Assembly: GCF_021412565.1 (NCBI RefSeq)
Contig: NZ_JAKCLJ010000001.1
Span: 558,001 to 622,000 of the forward strand
Direction of reading: 5' to 3'
DNA length: 64,000 bases
From: Shewanella sp. AS1
GTDB taxonomy: Bacteria > Pseudomonadota > Gammaproteobacteria > Enterobacterales > Shewanellaceae
The position numbers and the translations under genes are program-made. The stretch's first letter is position 1. Every line of letters starts with the position of its first letter. Below, one piece after another: positions 11,836-20,176 of the stretch. A model generated the notes under the pieces. That model was given only the letters and a program-made list of their open reading frames with translations. It had not been told where the DNA came from and did no database searches.

Positions 11836-12792
11836 ATGTTTTATTTAAGTGAACGAGCCGCAGACAGTAAAAAATTGAATAAAACATCTTTATCTTTCAG
11901 GCTATTAGCTTATTTTTTCTCATTTTGTTTCCCCTTATTGTTAACTGCCTGCAGTTTTCAGGCTCACTCACCTGCGCCGGTTGTTAGCCTTAATGCGCCA
12001 GTAAAGAATAGCTATCATAGAGGTGGTCTAACCTCCGATCAGTATAAAGTTAAGCCTGGTGATACTTTGTACTCAATTTCCTGGGCCGCTAATAAAGATT
12101 TCGTTGATATTGCTAGGAATAATGGCTTAAAAAAGCCCTACACCATCTATCCAGGTCAGGTGTTAAAACTTAATTTATCGCCTGCTGTTACAAATAAGAA
12201 GAAAGGCGTTTCTGGCTCAAATCGTCAATCTAAAGTCGTATTATCTACTAACAAAGTCAATAATAAACAATCTGTTAATACTAAAAACACTGAAACAGCA
12301 CAAAATTCTGTGGTCAAAAAAAAATCACTTGATCCGCAGAAAAAACCTGCGTACTCTGATACAACTAGTCAACAAAATATTAACGGAGTTATCCACAAAC
12401 CTAAGTCGACCTTACCGAAAAAGGTTTATCGTTGGATGTGGCCCGTTAAAGGGAAGTTGATTAGCCGCTTCTCTGCTAAAGAGCAGGGTAATAAGGGAAT
12501 TAGAATAGCGGGATCCCGAGGTGAACGAATACAAGCAGCGGCAGATGGCCGGGTGGTCTATGCCGGTAGTGCACTTCGAGGATACGGCAATCTGGTGATT
12601 ATTAAGCACAGTGATGATTATCTCAGTGCCTATGCCCATACAGATAAGATCCTAGTTAAGGAAAAACAATTTGTAACTGCTGGGCAAGCCGTTGCCACGA
12701 TGGGAAATACAGGGACAGATAGGGTGATGCTCCATTTTGAGATCCGCTATCACGGACAATCTGTTGACCCACTTAAATATTTACCTAAATAA
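11836..12792 (+). CDS. nlpD: NlpD-family lipoprotein, LysM and degenerate M23 (LytM) domains
   Basis: 318 aa. Signal peptide with lipobox LLTAC (lipidated Cys39), a LysM domain around residues 69-115 (YKVKPGDTLYSISW...YPGQVLKL), a Lys/Asn/Ser-rich linker, and a LytM-like domain from about 195. The LytM domain lacks the zinc ligands: where active M23 enzymes have HxGxD it reads GNKGIRIAG, and the later HxH is changed. In E. coli this type activates the amidase AmiC at the septum rather than cutting peptidoglycan itself. The rpoS promoter usually lies inside this gene; I could not place it here. Confidence 0.92.
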   Translation: MFYLSERAADSKKLNKTSLSFRLLAYFFSFCFPLLLTACSFQAHSPAPVVSLNAPVKNSYHRGGLTSDQYKVKPGDTLYSISWAANKDFVDIARNNGLKKPYTIYPGQVLKLNLSPAVTNKKKGVSGSNRQSKVVLSTNKVNNKQSVNTKNTETAQNSVVKKKSLDPQKKPAYSDTTSQQNINGVIHKPKSTLPKKVYRWMWPVKGKLISRFSAKEQGNKGIRIAGSRGERIQAAADGRVVYAGSALRGYGNLVIIKHSDDYLSAYAHTDKILVKEKQFVTAGQAVATMGNTGTDRVMLHFEIRYHGQSVDPLKYLPK

Positions 12793-12873
12793 TAAATTTT
12801 TAGGTGCCGTTTTGGCAATTGGAGGATTGAAAAGTGTAGTGATACTTGTGAGTATTGTTTGGGAGAGATTATT

Positions 12874-13848
12874 ATGGGTCGTACAAAATCTACCGCAGTA
12901 GCGGAGCCCCTAGTTGATTTGTCAAAAGATGAGTCAGATAGTTCAGTAATCGATAGCAAGGAGCTAACTAAGGACGCTGAGTTAGAGCAGCAAGTCCAGG
13001 ATGATTTACAAAAGAATCTCGATGCCACTCAGTTATATTTGAGTGAAATCGGATTTTCCCCTCTATTAAGTGCAGAAGAAGAGGTTTATTTTTCGCGTAA
13101 GTCCCTAAAAGGCTGTGAAAAATCTCGTAATCGTATGATTGAGAGTAACCTCAGACTCGTGGTCAAAATCGCACGTCGTTACAACAATCGTGGTTTAGCA
13201 TTACTCGATCTGATTGAAGAAGGTAATCTGGGTTTGATCCGCGCCGTGGAGAAGTTTGACCCCGAGCGTGGCTTCCGTTTTTCAACCTATGCGACCTGGT
13301 GGATCAGACAGACGATCGAGCGGGCGATAATGAACCAGACACGCACCATACGCTTACCTATTCATGTGGTGAAAGAGCTTAATGTTTATCTACGCACCGC
13401 AAGAGAATTAGCCCATAAGTTGGATCACGAGCCGACAGCAGAAGAGATAGCTGAGCAGTTAGATCTGCCAAGTGGTGACGTGAGCCGTATGCTCAAACTT
13501 AATGAGCGTATTACTTCGGTGGATACTCCACTGGGCGGCGATAACGACAAAGCTCTGTTAGATGTTTTAGCCGATGATGACAGCGTAGGACCCGATCATA
13601 AGGTTCAGGATGAAGATATGTCCAAGTCGGTTGTGCGCTGGTTAGGCGAGCTTAACAGCAAGCAGCGTGAGGTGCTGGCACGACGCTTTGGTCTGTTAGG
13701 ATATGAGCCCTCGACCCTAGAAAATGTGGGTAAAGAGATAGGCTTAACCCGTGAACGTGTACGTCAGATCCAGGTTGAGGCATTAAAACGCCTAAAAGAT
13801 CTTTTAGGCGCACAAGGCTTATCTGTTGAAGCGATTTTCAGAATGTAA
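12874..13848 (+). CDS. rpoS: RNA polymerase sigma factor RpoS (sigma-38)
   Basis: 324 aa. Stationary-phase and general stress sigma factor. Regions in order: 1.2 ([21 protein letters not shown]), 2 ([49 protein letters not shown]), 3 ([14 protein letters not shown] onward) and 4 ([37 protein letters not shown]). ATG 12874 is preceded by GGGAGAG at a good distance; TTG 12859 lies over that site and is rejected. In most relatives mutS follows; here a convergent isocitrate dehydrogenase follows instead. Confidence 0.97.
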   Translation: MGRTKSTAVAEPLVDLSKDESDSSVIDSKELTKDAELEQQVQDDLQKNLDATQLYLSEIGFSPLLSAEEEVYFSRKSLKGCEKSRNRMIESNLRLVVKIARRYNNRGLALLDLIEEGNLGLIRAVEKFDPERGFRFSTYATWWIRQTIERAIMNQTRTIRLPIHVVKELNVYLRTARELAHKLDHEPTAEEIAEQLDLPSGDVSRMLKLNERITSVDTPLGGDNDKALLDVLADDDSVGPDHKVQDEDMSKSVVRWLGELNSKQREVLARRFGLLGYEPSTLENVGKEIGLTRERVRQIQVEALKRLKDLLGAQGLSVEAIFRM

Positions 13849-13863
13849 GCCATGTTGTTTAAA

Positions 13864-13908
13864 GTGACGTAAACAATAGTGACTTAAGTAATAATGACGT
13901 AAGTAAAT
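13864..13908. repeat. 15-bp imperfect tandem repeat x3 after rpoS
   Basis: Units GTGACGTAAACAATA, GTGACTTAAGTAATA and ATGACGTAAGTAAAT follow each other without gaps, just past the rpoS stop. Confidence 0.7.
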
Positions 13909-13915
13909 GCGATAT

Positions 13916-13953
13916 AAAAAATCGGCCCCAACTCAGTTGAGGCCGATTTTTTT
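13916..13953. terminator. Bidirectional terminator between rpoS and isocitrate dehydrogenase
   Basis: AAAAAATCGGCC / GGCCGATTTTTTT arms, with A-run on one side and T-run on the other, suit both converging genes. Confidence 0.85.
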
Positions 13954-13978
13954 AGTATAGATGCACCATTGCATGAAC

Positions 13979-14986
13979 TTACAAACGTTCTATCACTGCT
14001 TGAGTGAAATCGGTCGTGCCGTGAGTACCACCAAGATCTCGCGTAGTGCGGTCGCCTTCGGCGATCACAGCCGAAACGGCCGCACGGATCTTCTCGGCTT
14101 TTTCTGCCATGCCTAAGTATTCCAACATCTGAATAGAAGCCAGGATCACTGAGGTGGGGTTAGCCAGGTTTTTACCTGCGATATCGGGCGCACTGCCGTG
14201 AACCGCTTCGAAAATAGCCGCATTCTTGCCTATGTTGGCACCGGGTGCCATACCGAGTCCGCCTACCAGGCCAGCACAAAGATCCGACAAAATATCGCCA
14301 AACAGGTTAGTGGTGACAATCACATCGAAGTTTTCTGGGTTCATCACCAGCTTCATACAGGTAGCATCGACAATCATCTCTTCTGTGATGATATCTGGAT
14401 AGCGCAGGCTGACTTCGCGAGCCACTTTCAGGAACAAGCCTGAAGTTGACTTCATTATGTTGGCCTTGTGCACTATGGTGACTTTTTTACGGCCTTCTTT
14501 ACGGGCAAGCTCGTAAGCGAAGGTTACAATCTGCTCTGCGCCTTGGCGAGTGATGATACTAGTGGCTTCGGCTGTCGAGCCATCTTCAGAGATGGTTTGG
14601 CCTAAACCCGAATACATACCCTCAGTGTTTTCACGTACGGTAATGATATCGATATTGTCGTATCTTGCCTGGGTGCCCTTGAATGACAGCACTGGGCGCA
14701 CGTTGGCATAGAGGGCGAATTTTTTACGTAAAGAGACGTTAATCGAGGTAAAGCCTTCGCCCACAGGTGTGGTTAATGGCCCTTTTAGCGTGATGCTGTT
14801 TTTTTCGATAAGATCTAAGGTGCGCTGTGGCAGGAGTTCGCCATGTTTTTCCAATGCGGCAAGACCTGCATCGGCAAACTCATATTGAAAATCGCATCCG
14901 GCTTTATCGAGAATCTTAATGGCGGCATCAATAATACTGGGGCCAATCCCGTCGCCTGGGATTACGGTAATTGTTCTTTTTGACAT
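13979..14986 (-). CDS. NAD-type isocitrate dehydrogenase (LeuB/IDH family)
   Basis: 335 aa. Oxidative decarboxylation of isocitrate to 2-oxoglutarate. The family core begins TITVIPGDGIGPSI; the substrate-binding segment SINVSLRKKFALYANVRP fits isocitrate dehydrogenase (S-x-N-x-x-L-R) and not isopropylmalate dehydrogenase. Other marks are DIITVRENTEGMYSGLG, the Asp metal ligands in VTTNLFGDILSDLCAGLVGG and HGSAPDIAGKNLANP. Its length is that of the short NAD-dependent enzymes, much shorter than monomeric NADP-IDH. ATG 14986 has AAGGA upstream; an in-frame GTG at 15001 is unlikely. Homoisocitrate or tartrate dehydrogenase are less likely alternatives. A Crp-like site lies 131 bases upstream. 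Confidence 0.88.
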   Translation of the reverse strand: MSKRTITVIPGDGIGPSIIDAAIKILDKAGCDFQYEFADAGLAALEKHGELLPQRTLDLIEKNSITLKGPLTTPVGEGFTSINVSLRKKFALYANVRPVLSFKGTQARYDNIDIITVRENTEGMYSGLGQTISEDGSTAEATSIITRQGAEQIVTFAYELARKEGRKKVTIVHKANIMKSTSGLFLKVAREVSLRYPDIITEEMIVDATCMKLVMNPENFDVIVTTNLFGDILSDLCAGLVGGLGMAPGANIGKNAAIFEAVHGSAPDIAGKNLANPTSVILASIQMLEYLGMAEKAEKIRAAVSAVIAEGDRTTRDLGGTHGTTDFTQAVIERL

Positions 14987-15116
14987 GGAGAGTCCTTCCA
15001 CGGTTGGTCGTTACTGCATTGTCTGACCATGTCGAAAGACACGGTGTTATGACTATGAAATTAATAAATCAAGACCCGCGCATTTTACCCGCTTTCAAGG
15101 TGATTTCACAGGATAG

Positions 15117-15132
15117 AGTGAGCAAAATCACA
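15117..15132. promoter_or_regulatory. Crp-like binding site between isocitrate dehydrogenase and S9 peptidase genes
   Basis: AGTGAGCAAAATCACA matches the Crp consensus TGTGA-N6-TCACA at 9 of 10 positions. It sits in a 265-base divergent region, roughly 120-130 bases from each start codon. A possible minus-strand -10 (TAAAAT, complement of 15082-15087) lies about 40 bases away. Confidence 0.5.
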
Positions 15133-15221
15133 CTTTTTTACACAGGTAAACTTGCATTAATGGGGGCTAAACAGGATGATTGAGGTCTAACTGTTAAAAA
15201 AGTCTACTTTAGTCTAACCCC

Positions 15222-15230
15222 TGTTATAAC
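15222..15230 (+). promoter_or_regulatory. Extended -10 promoter candidate for the S9 peptidase gene
   Basis: TGTTATAAC matches the extended -10 pattern TGnTATAAT at all but the last base, 22 bases before the start codon. There is no good -35 hexamer. Confidence 0.4.
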
Positions 15231-15251
15231 AAACTGGATATTAATAATTAC

Positions 15252-18071
15252 ATGAGGAAGACCTTGAAGTTATCAACTCGCACCTCCCTTGCACTGATCT
15301 GTGCCAGTCTGTTTTCGGTTTCCGCATTTGCGGCAGATGTCACCCCCGAAGCCGTAATGAAATTTGAATCACTGAAAAAGCCGGTAATTGCCGCGAAAGG
15401 TAATGCCTTTGCCGTCGAGGTCACTCCCGACAGAGGCGACAGCCATGGCTTAGTGAAGCGTCTCGATGGCAAGCAATCGTTTGAGGTTGCCGGTGGTTCT
15501 AAACCCATTATTAGTCAGGATGGCCGTTTTGCAGCCTTTGTGATTGAACCAGCTCTATTGGCACAAGAGAGCGCAACGGCTAAAGAGCGCAAACAGCTTA
15601 AATCGGGTTTAGCGCTGCTCGACACCCAAAGCGGTGAAGAGACCCGCTATGAAAAGGTTAAGCAGTTCGCTTTTAACGACAGCGGCAGTCATCTGGCTAT
15701 CTGGTATGAAGCCGATGAGGCCGACAAGGCGAAAGAGGATAAGGCTGATAACAGCAAGGGCGATGAAAAATCGGCTGCGAAGGATGAGGTAAAAGTTGAT
15801 GATTTCGATAAGGGTCGCACTCTGGAGCTGGTGGCATTAAGCAGTGGTAAAAGCATCAAGCTTGAACATATTACGGCATATCATTTCGACAAGGTGGGCC
15901 GCTATGCCGCGCTGGTGCAAAACGACATTAACCAGCACCTGCACCGTGTCATCTTAGTTGACCTGAAAACCACTAAAGAGCAGGTGGTACAAGGTTATGT
16001 TGATCAGCAGCTGGGCGCCGTTGCGGTTAGCGATGATGGTAAATATGTTGCCTACACCTATGGCGACAGCAAGGTTGAGCCCTATGGCCGAGCTTATCAG
16101 CTAGCCCTGTTTGATATTAAGTCTGACAAGGTACAGCTGGCGCCTCAGTCTCAGGACTGGAGCGTCAATCGTTACAGTGAGCTTAATTTCTCCGACGATA
16201 GTCAGCGTCTCTTCTTCGGCCGGGTGCCTCAGGTCAGCCAGCAGCTGGAAGTGCCAAAGGTGAGCAGCGATGCAGACCTGTTCGATGCCGATATTATTAC
16301 CGGTCAGCGTGGCCTGCGGGTATGGCACGGTGACGATCCACGCATTAAACCCAATGAGATAAAAGGCTATGATAAGGCGTTAAAGCGCACTTATCTGGCC
16401 GTGTTGCATCTTGGCAGTAACCATCTGGTGCAGCTGGGTGATAAAGCGGTGCCGGATGTTGAAGTTCAGCAGCAGAAGCGTTTCGTGCTGGCCAGCAGTG
16501 ATGTGCCTTATCTGAAGATGATCACCTGGGCCGGTTTCTATCGTGATTACTATATTATCGATCTCAATACGGGTCGCCGGGCACAGTTTTTAACCCAGCA
16601 ACCTTCTGGGGAAACGCCTAGCCTGTCGCCTAACGAGCGCTTTGTGGCTTACTATCAGCGCGGCGATTTCTACCTGTATCAAATTGGTCAGGACAATCGG
16701 GTCAAGCTGACGAAAGACTTCAAGACGCCTTTTGCCGATGAGGATCATGATTATCCCTCTATCGCTCCCAGTTATGGTTTAGGCCCCTGGCTTGAGGATA
16801 GCTCGGCATTTTTAGCCTACGACAAATATGATATCTGGCAGTTTGATGCTCAGTCCCATGCTGCCTTTAGGATCACAGCATCGCAGGGGCGTAAGCAGCA
16901 GATCCAGTACCGTATCGCAGCTTTAGTTAATAAAGAGAATGAGCCAGATACGCTAAAACGGGATCAGACATTGCTGCTCCATGGTTATAACGAACGCACT
17001 AAAGCCGACGGTTTCTATCAGGCAAGGGTCGGGGTGTCAGGTGTGACACAGCTTATGCAGGGCGAGTACAAACTGACCCCGCTTGATCGAGCAGAAAACA
17101 GCGATACTTTCCTATTTAGCAAGCAGCGTTACGATCTCTTCCCCGATCTCTACAGCGCTAAAGTGAATGCGCCTCAGGATGCGCAGCGACAAACTGATCT
17201 CGACAGTCAGAGAAGGGCGCTGGACTGGGGGCAAGCCGAATTAGTGCACTGGACCAGTGGCGATGGTCAGCCGCTTGATGGGGTGTTGATTAAACCCAGT
17301 AATTATCAGGAAGGGCAGCGTTATCCTGTGCTGGTCTATTTCTATCGCTTTATGAGTGATCGCCTGCATGCCTTCCCGCAGATGCAGCTTAACCACAGAC
17401 CTAACTTTGCTTGGTACGCCGATAATGGCTATGCCATCTTCCTGCCCGATATTCGTTTCGAGGTGGGGTATCCTGGCGCAACGTCAGTGCAGGCCCTCAA
17501 TTCAGGCGTGCAGCACCTTATCGATATGGGGATTGCCGATAGGGATAGAGTGGGGATTCAGGGGCACTCCTGGGGGGGCTACCAGACAGCGTTTGCCGTG
17601 ACTCAGACCCATATCTTTAAGGCGGCAGTGACAGGCGCGCCTGTGTCTAACATGACCAGTGCCTATAGCGGCATTCGTCATGGCACCGGTCTTGCGCGTC
17701 AGTTCCAGTATGAAACCGGTCAGAGCCGTATCGGTGAAAGTCTGTTTAAGGCGCCGCAAAAATATATCGAAAACTCTCCTGTGTTCTATGTGGAGCGTAT
17801 TAAGACGCCCATGATGATCATGTTTGGTGATAAAGATGATGCCGTGCCCTGGGAGCAGGGGGTTGAGCTCTATCTAGCGATGCGTCGTGCGGGCAAGGAT
17901 GTGGTGTTCCTGCAGTATGAAGATGAGCCTCATCACCTGAAAAAATATCCCAATAAGGTGGATTACAGCCTGCGTATGATGCAGTACTTCGATCACTATC
18001 TGAAAGGCAAGCCGGCCCCTGAGTGGTTAACTCAGGGGGAGGCTTATACTGAATACAAGAAGGCGGAATAA
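15252..18071 (+). CDS. Secreted S9-family (prolyl oligopeptidase / dipeptidyl-peptidase type) serine peptidase
   Basis: 939 aa. Sec signal peptide (hydrophobic LALICASLFSVSAFA, cleavage about residue 27). The long middle is a predicted beta-propeller, with repeated short blades such as ISQDGRFAAFVIE, VSDDGKYVAYTYG and LSPNERFVAYYQRGD. The C-terminal alpha/beta hydrolase domain has the nucleophile Ser773 in GHSWGGYQ, a likely catalytic Asp862 in GDKDDAVPW and His894 in DEPHHL. A charged Lys/Asp/Glu-rich insertion lies near residues 155-180. It probably cleaves short peptides in the periplasm or outside the cell; exact specificity is not readable from sequence. Confidence 0.88.
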   Translation: MRKTLKLSTRTSLALICASLFSVSAFAADVTPEAVMKFESLKKPVIAAKGNAFAVEVTPDRGDSHGLVKRLDGKQSFEVAGGSKPIISQDGRFAAFVIEPALLAQESATAKERKQLKSGLALLDTQSGEETRYEKVKQFAFNDSGSHLAIWYEADEADKAKEDKADNSKGDEKSAAKDEVKVDDFDKGRTLELVALSSGKSIKLEHITAYHFDKVGRYAALVQNDINQHLHRVILVDLKTTKEQVVQGYVDQQLGAVAVSDDGKYVAYTYGDSKVEPYGRAYQLALFDIKSDKVQLAPQSQDWSVNRYSELNFSDDSQRLFFGRVPQVSQQLEVPKVSSDADLFDADIITGQRGLRVWHGDDPRIKPNEIKGYDKALKRTYLAVLHLGSNHLVQLGDKAVPDVEVQQQKRFVLASSDVPYLKMITWAGFYRDYYIIDLNTGRRAQFLTQQPSGETPSLSPNERFVAYYQRGDFYLYQIGQDNRVKLTKDFKTPFADEDHDYPSIAPSYGLGPWLEDSSAFLAYDKYDIWQFDAQSHAAFRITASQGRKQQIQYRIAALVNKENEPDTLKRDQTLLLHGYNERTKADGFYQARVGVSGVTQLMQGEYKLTPLDRAENSDTFLFSKQRYDLFPDLYSAKVNAPQDAQRQTDLDSQRRALDWGQAELVHWTSGDGQPLDGVLIKPSNYQEGQRYPVLVYFYRFMSDRLHAFPQMQLNHRPNFAWYADNGYAIFLPDIRFEVGYPGATSVQALNSGVQHLIDMGIADRDRVGIQGHSWGGYQTAFAVTQTHIFKAAVTGAPVSNMTSAYSGIRHGTGLARQFQYETGQSRIGESLFKAPQKYIENSPVFYVERIKTPMMIMFGDKDDAVPWEQGVELYLAMRRAGKDVVFLQYEDEPHHLKKYPNKVDYSLRMMQYFDHYLKGKPAPEWLTQGEAYTEYKKAE

Positions 18072-18132
18072 CTGTCTATTCAGATTGGTAAGTTTTTGAG
18101 ATGTAATTATCAGTCTTGATTTAAAGCTTAAG

Positions 18133-18169
18133 AGTCGGGCCATTTGCTGTGCAATGGCCCGACTTTTTT
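18133..18169 (+). terminator. Rho-independent terminator after the S9 peptidase gene
   Basis: Perfect 12-base stem AGTCGGGCCATT / AATGGCCCGACT, 8-base loop, then TTTTT. Confidence 0.9.
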
Positions 18170-18190
18170 ATGCCTGTAAGCCTGTGCTAT

Positions 18191-18258
18191 GTTACTCATA
18201 AAAATGGGTTACTCATAAAAATAGGTTACTTAGCAAAATGAGTTATTCAGATAAATGG
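18191..18258. repeat. 17-bp tandem repeat x4, degenerating
   Basis: Four gap-free 17-base units from 18191: GTTACTCATAAAAATGG, the same with AG at the end, GTTACTTAGCAAAATGA, GTTATTCAGATAAATGG. The first two are nearly identical and later units drift. Confidence 0.8.
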
Positions 18259-18300
18259 CTTATTTTGAACCATGATGGCAAAGGGCGTTTAGGCCAGCTT

Positions 18301-18326
18301 ATGGAGCGAAAAGATGGAGCGAAAAA
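18301..18326 (+). repeat. 13-bp duplication covering a start codon
   Basis: ATGGAGCGAAAAG (18301-18313) is repeated as ATGGAGCGAAAAA (18314-18326). The 13-base unit puts the first ATG out of frame; only the second opens the following gene. The first copy supplies the GGAG in front of the real start. Confidence 0.75.
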
Positions 18327-18790
18327 GTGAAGTTAGCAGAGGGGCCAATGTGCGCGTGCCGCCTCCCGTTCTGTTTCTCTTGTGTATGCTGCTGGGCTAC
18401 GGTTTAGAAAACTGGCTGCCATCGCCATTCATTATACCCGATGGGATAAGGTATATTGCGCTGGCCTTGATGCTGCTTGGCACGGCTATGTTGGTGCATC
18501 TCTTGCTGCTTTTTCGTCGTTACAACACCTCGGTGGAACCCTGGAAGCCAAGCTCGCATCTGATCAAGGTGAGTTATTACCGTTATTCGCGCAATCCTAT
18601 CTATTTGCTTTTCTGCCTCTATCCTATAGGCCTTGGTTGTATGTTTTCATCCTCATGGCTGATCTTGAGCGTGATCCCTGCCATTACCCTGGTTTATCTA
18701 TTTGCGGTTAAGCGGGAGGAGCGTTATTTGAGCCAGCAGTTTCCCCTTGAATATTCACAATATTGCCGCCAGGTGAGGCGCTGGTTCTGA
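18314..18790 (+). CDS. Isoprenylcysteine carboxyl methyltransferase (ICMT)-like membrane protein
   Basis: 158 aa with several membrane segments (VLFLLCMLLGYGLENW, YIALALMLLGTAMLVHLLLLF, YLLFCLYPIGLGCMF, LILSVIPAITLVYLFAV). The C-terminal part has the family signature: SYYRYSRNPIYL followed by KREERYLSQQFPLEYSQYCRQVRRW, as in ICMT/phospholipid methyltransferase-like proteins. Bacterial members probably methylate small molecules or lipids with SAM, but the substrate is unknown. Start is the second copy of a 13-base duplication. It is an orphan gene, convergent with the GNAT gene after it. Confidence 0.8.
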   Translation: MERKSEVSRGANVRVPPPVLFLLCMLLGYGLENWLPSPFIIPDGIRYIALALMLLGTAMLVHLLLLFRRYNTSVEPWKPSSHLIKVSYYRYSRNPIYLLFCLYPIGLGCMFSSSWLILSVIPAITLVYLFAVKREERYLSQQFPLEYSQYCRQVRRWF

Positions 18791-18812
18791 ATCTGACTTT
18801 TATCTCAGGCTT

Positions 18813-19292
18813 CTATTTCAATTGCTTATGCATTGGAATGCAGTCCAGGCTTATGCCTGTTGGAGAGTGGTAGGTAGAGAGTGAGTTGCCGATAAAACCA
18901 CAGCGGCGATAGAAGGGCGCGGCATTGAGGGTGGAGTCGAGACTCAGCTGATTTATGCCGTTATCAAGCGCTAGCCGCTCCAAATGCTGGAGCATAGATC
19001 TTGCTACGCCCTGGCCGAAAAAATCCGGGTCAACAAAAATAGCATCGATTACACCTGTCTCCAGGCTGAGTTTACCACTGGCGATCACTTTGCTGTTCAG
19101 TCGGTCTGTCAGCTGGGCGACATAGAAGTTATCGGCCACATCTTTGGCAAATTCAGGCGAATAGTCACCCTGAGTCCATAAGGCTAACTGCTTGTCACTG
19201 TAGAAGCCTGAACACTTATCAAGAATGGCGCGACGTCTAATGGTAAAAACTGCCGTTACGTCGGCCCGCACTGCCTTTCTGATTGAAACCAT
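18813..19292 (-). CDS. GNAT-family N-acetyltransferase
   Basis: 159 aa. Acetyl-CoA-binding motif A is seen as VDPDFFGQGVARSMLQHLERLA (Q-x-x-G-x-A variant), preceded by a beta-strand GVIDAIF and followed by the motif-B stretch LSLDSTLNAAPFYRRCGF. ATG 19292 has GAGGGG close upstream. The substrate cannot be told. The gene is separated by 125 bases from the DUF3192 gene on the same strand. Confidence 0.85.
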   Translation of the reverse strand: MVSIRKAVRADVTAVFTIRRRAILDKCSGFYSDKQLALWTQGDYSPEFAKDVADNFYVAQLTDRLNSKVIASGKLSLETGVIDAIFVDPDFFGQGVARSMLQHLERLALDNGINQLSLDSTLNAAPFYRRCGFIGNSLSTYHSPTGISLDCIPMHKQLK

Positions 19293-19417
19293 AAACCCCT
19301 CGGTAGCTAGACGATATTGCTATTTCATCTCATCTGTGAGGCTGAGTAATTTATCAGGAGTGGCGTTACTAGGCTACGGGGTTATGCTGCTGACAATGAA
19401 GATTCTTAAGCCATCTG

Positions 19418-19804
19418 TTAGCCATCGATACCGCTATCAAGGTATTGCTGGTAAGTGTCTTCTCCCCAGGCGATCAGTTTATTCTCTTTAAACAGCAGTG
19501 GCGTGCATTCATCGCGGGTGGTTTCGCCATCGGCTTTGCTGTGGCGAGTGCGATAGAAGAGGACTAACAAACTCTGATTTTGGGTGTTTTTGGCTTCGGA
19601 AAAGTCAGGTTTCCCCATCAGGCTTCTCACCTGTTGAAGGGGCATACCTAAGGTGATTTCGGTCAGTTTTTCATTGTTATAAGCCTGCCTGTCTTCCCAG
19701 TCCATCTCATCGGGTGTCGGTTCATAGGTAAGTACCACGACAGCGACAAAGGCCACATAGGCCGCAAAGAGGGAGCCAATAATGACGGGAACTTTAGATT
19801 TCAT
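19418..19804 (-). CDS. DUF3192-family membrane-anchored protein
   Basis: 128 aa. One N-terminal membrane segment or uncleaved signal (VPVIIGSLFAAYVAFVAVVVL), then a soluble domain with EKLTEITLGMPLQQVRSLMGKPDFSEA, which resembles the BamE/SmpA-like fold segment (xxGMxxxxVxxxLGxP). The rest (FYRTRHSKADGETTRDECTPLLFKENKLIAWGED) fits DUF3192. Function is unknown; envelope location is inferred. A perfect palindrome lies about 110 bases upstream. Confidence 0.75.
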   Translation of the reverse strand: MKSKVPVIIGSLFAAYVAFVAVVVLTYEPTPDEMDWEDRQAYNNEKLTEITLGMPLQQVRSLMGKPDFSEAKNTQNQSLLVLFYRTRHSKADGETTRDECTPLLFKENKLIAWGEDTYQQYLDSGIDG

Positions 19805-19913
19805 CTGTTCAATAATCCTTTAATCTTTTTTGAGTCCAGTTGTGCTGATTAATCTATGGGGCAAGGCTAGCCCGACTAAGCTGGCGATAAGTTTACTCCT
19901 ATCGGCGGGCATT

Positions 19914-19931
19914 TGTAACCGTTTGGTTACA
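19914..19931. promoter_or_regulatory. Perfect 18-bp palindrome, possible operator
   Basis: TGTAACC-GTTT-GGTTACA (7-base perfect arms). Located about 110 bases upstream of the DUF3192 gene and just beyond the ancestral end of xni. It has the size and symmetry of a dimeric regulator site; the regulator is unknown. Confidence 0.4.
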
Positions 19932-19965
19932 GATAAGGCAAGCAGTCAAGGTCCTTTAAGCTACT

Positions 19966-20176
19966 GGCGGTTCTTTACCCTATAGCTGGCGAGGTGGGTG
20001 TCCAGCGGCACAGGTTTATCTGCAGCTAGCTTATCAGTTATGGCTGCTGGCGGTTCTTTACCCTATAGCTGGCGAGGTGGGTGTCCAGCGGCACAGGTTT
20101 ATCTGCAGCTAGCTTATCAGTTATGGCTGCTGGCGGTTCTTTACCCTATAGCTGGCGAGGTGAGTGTCCAGCGGCA
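19966..20176. repeat. 83-bp tandem repeat made from the 3' end of xni (two identical copies plus a 45-bp partial copy)
   Basis: Copies 19966-20048 and 20049-20131 appear identical; the third (20132-20176) matches for 45 bases with one change and then runs on as the xni coding sequence. Read on the minus strand in xni frame, each outer unit encodes a variant of the same tail (PLDTHLASYRVKNRQ). The outermost copy ends with TAG after NRQ, so it looks like the original gene end. Confidence 0.85.

Noticed and set aside
18191..18258. Regular 17-bp repeats as a CRISPR array
   Set aside because: Units are joined without spacers and drift in sequence. The same holds for the repeats at 63470.
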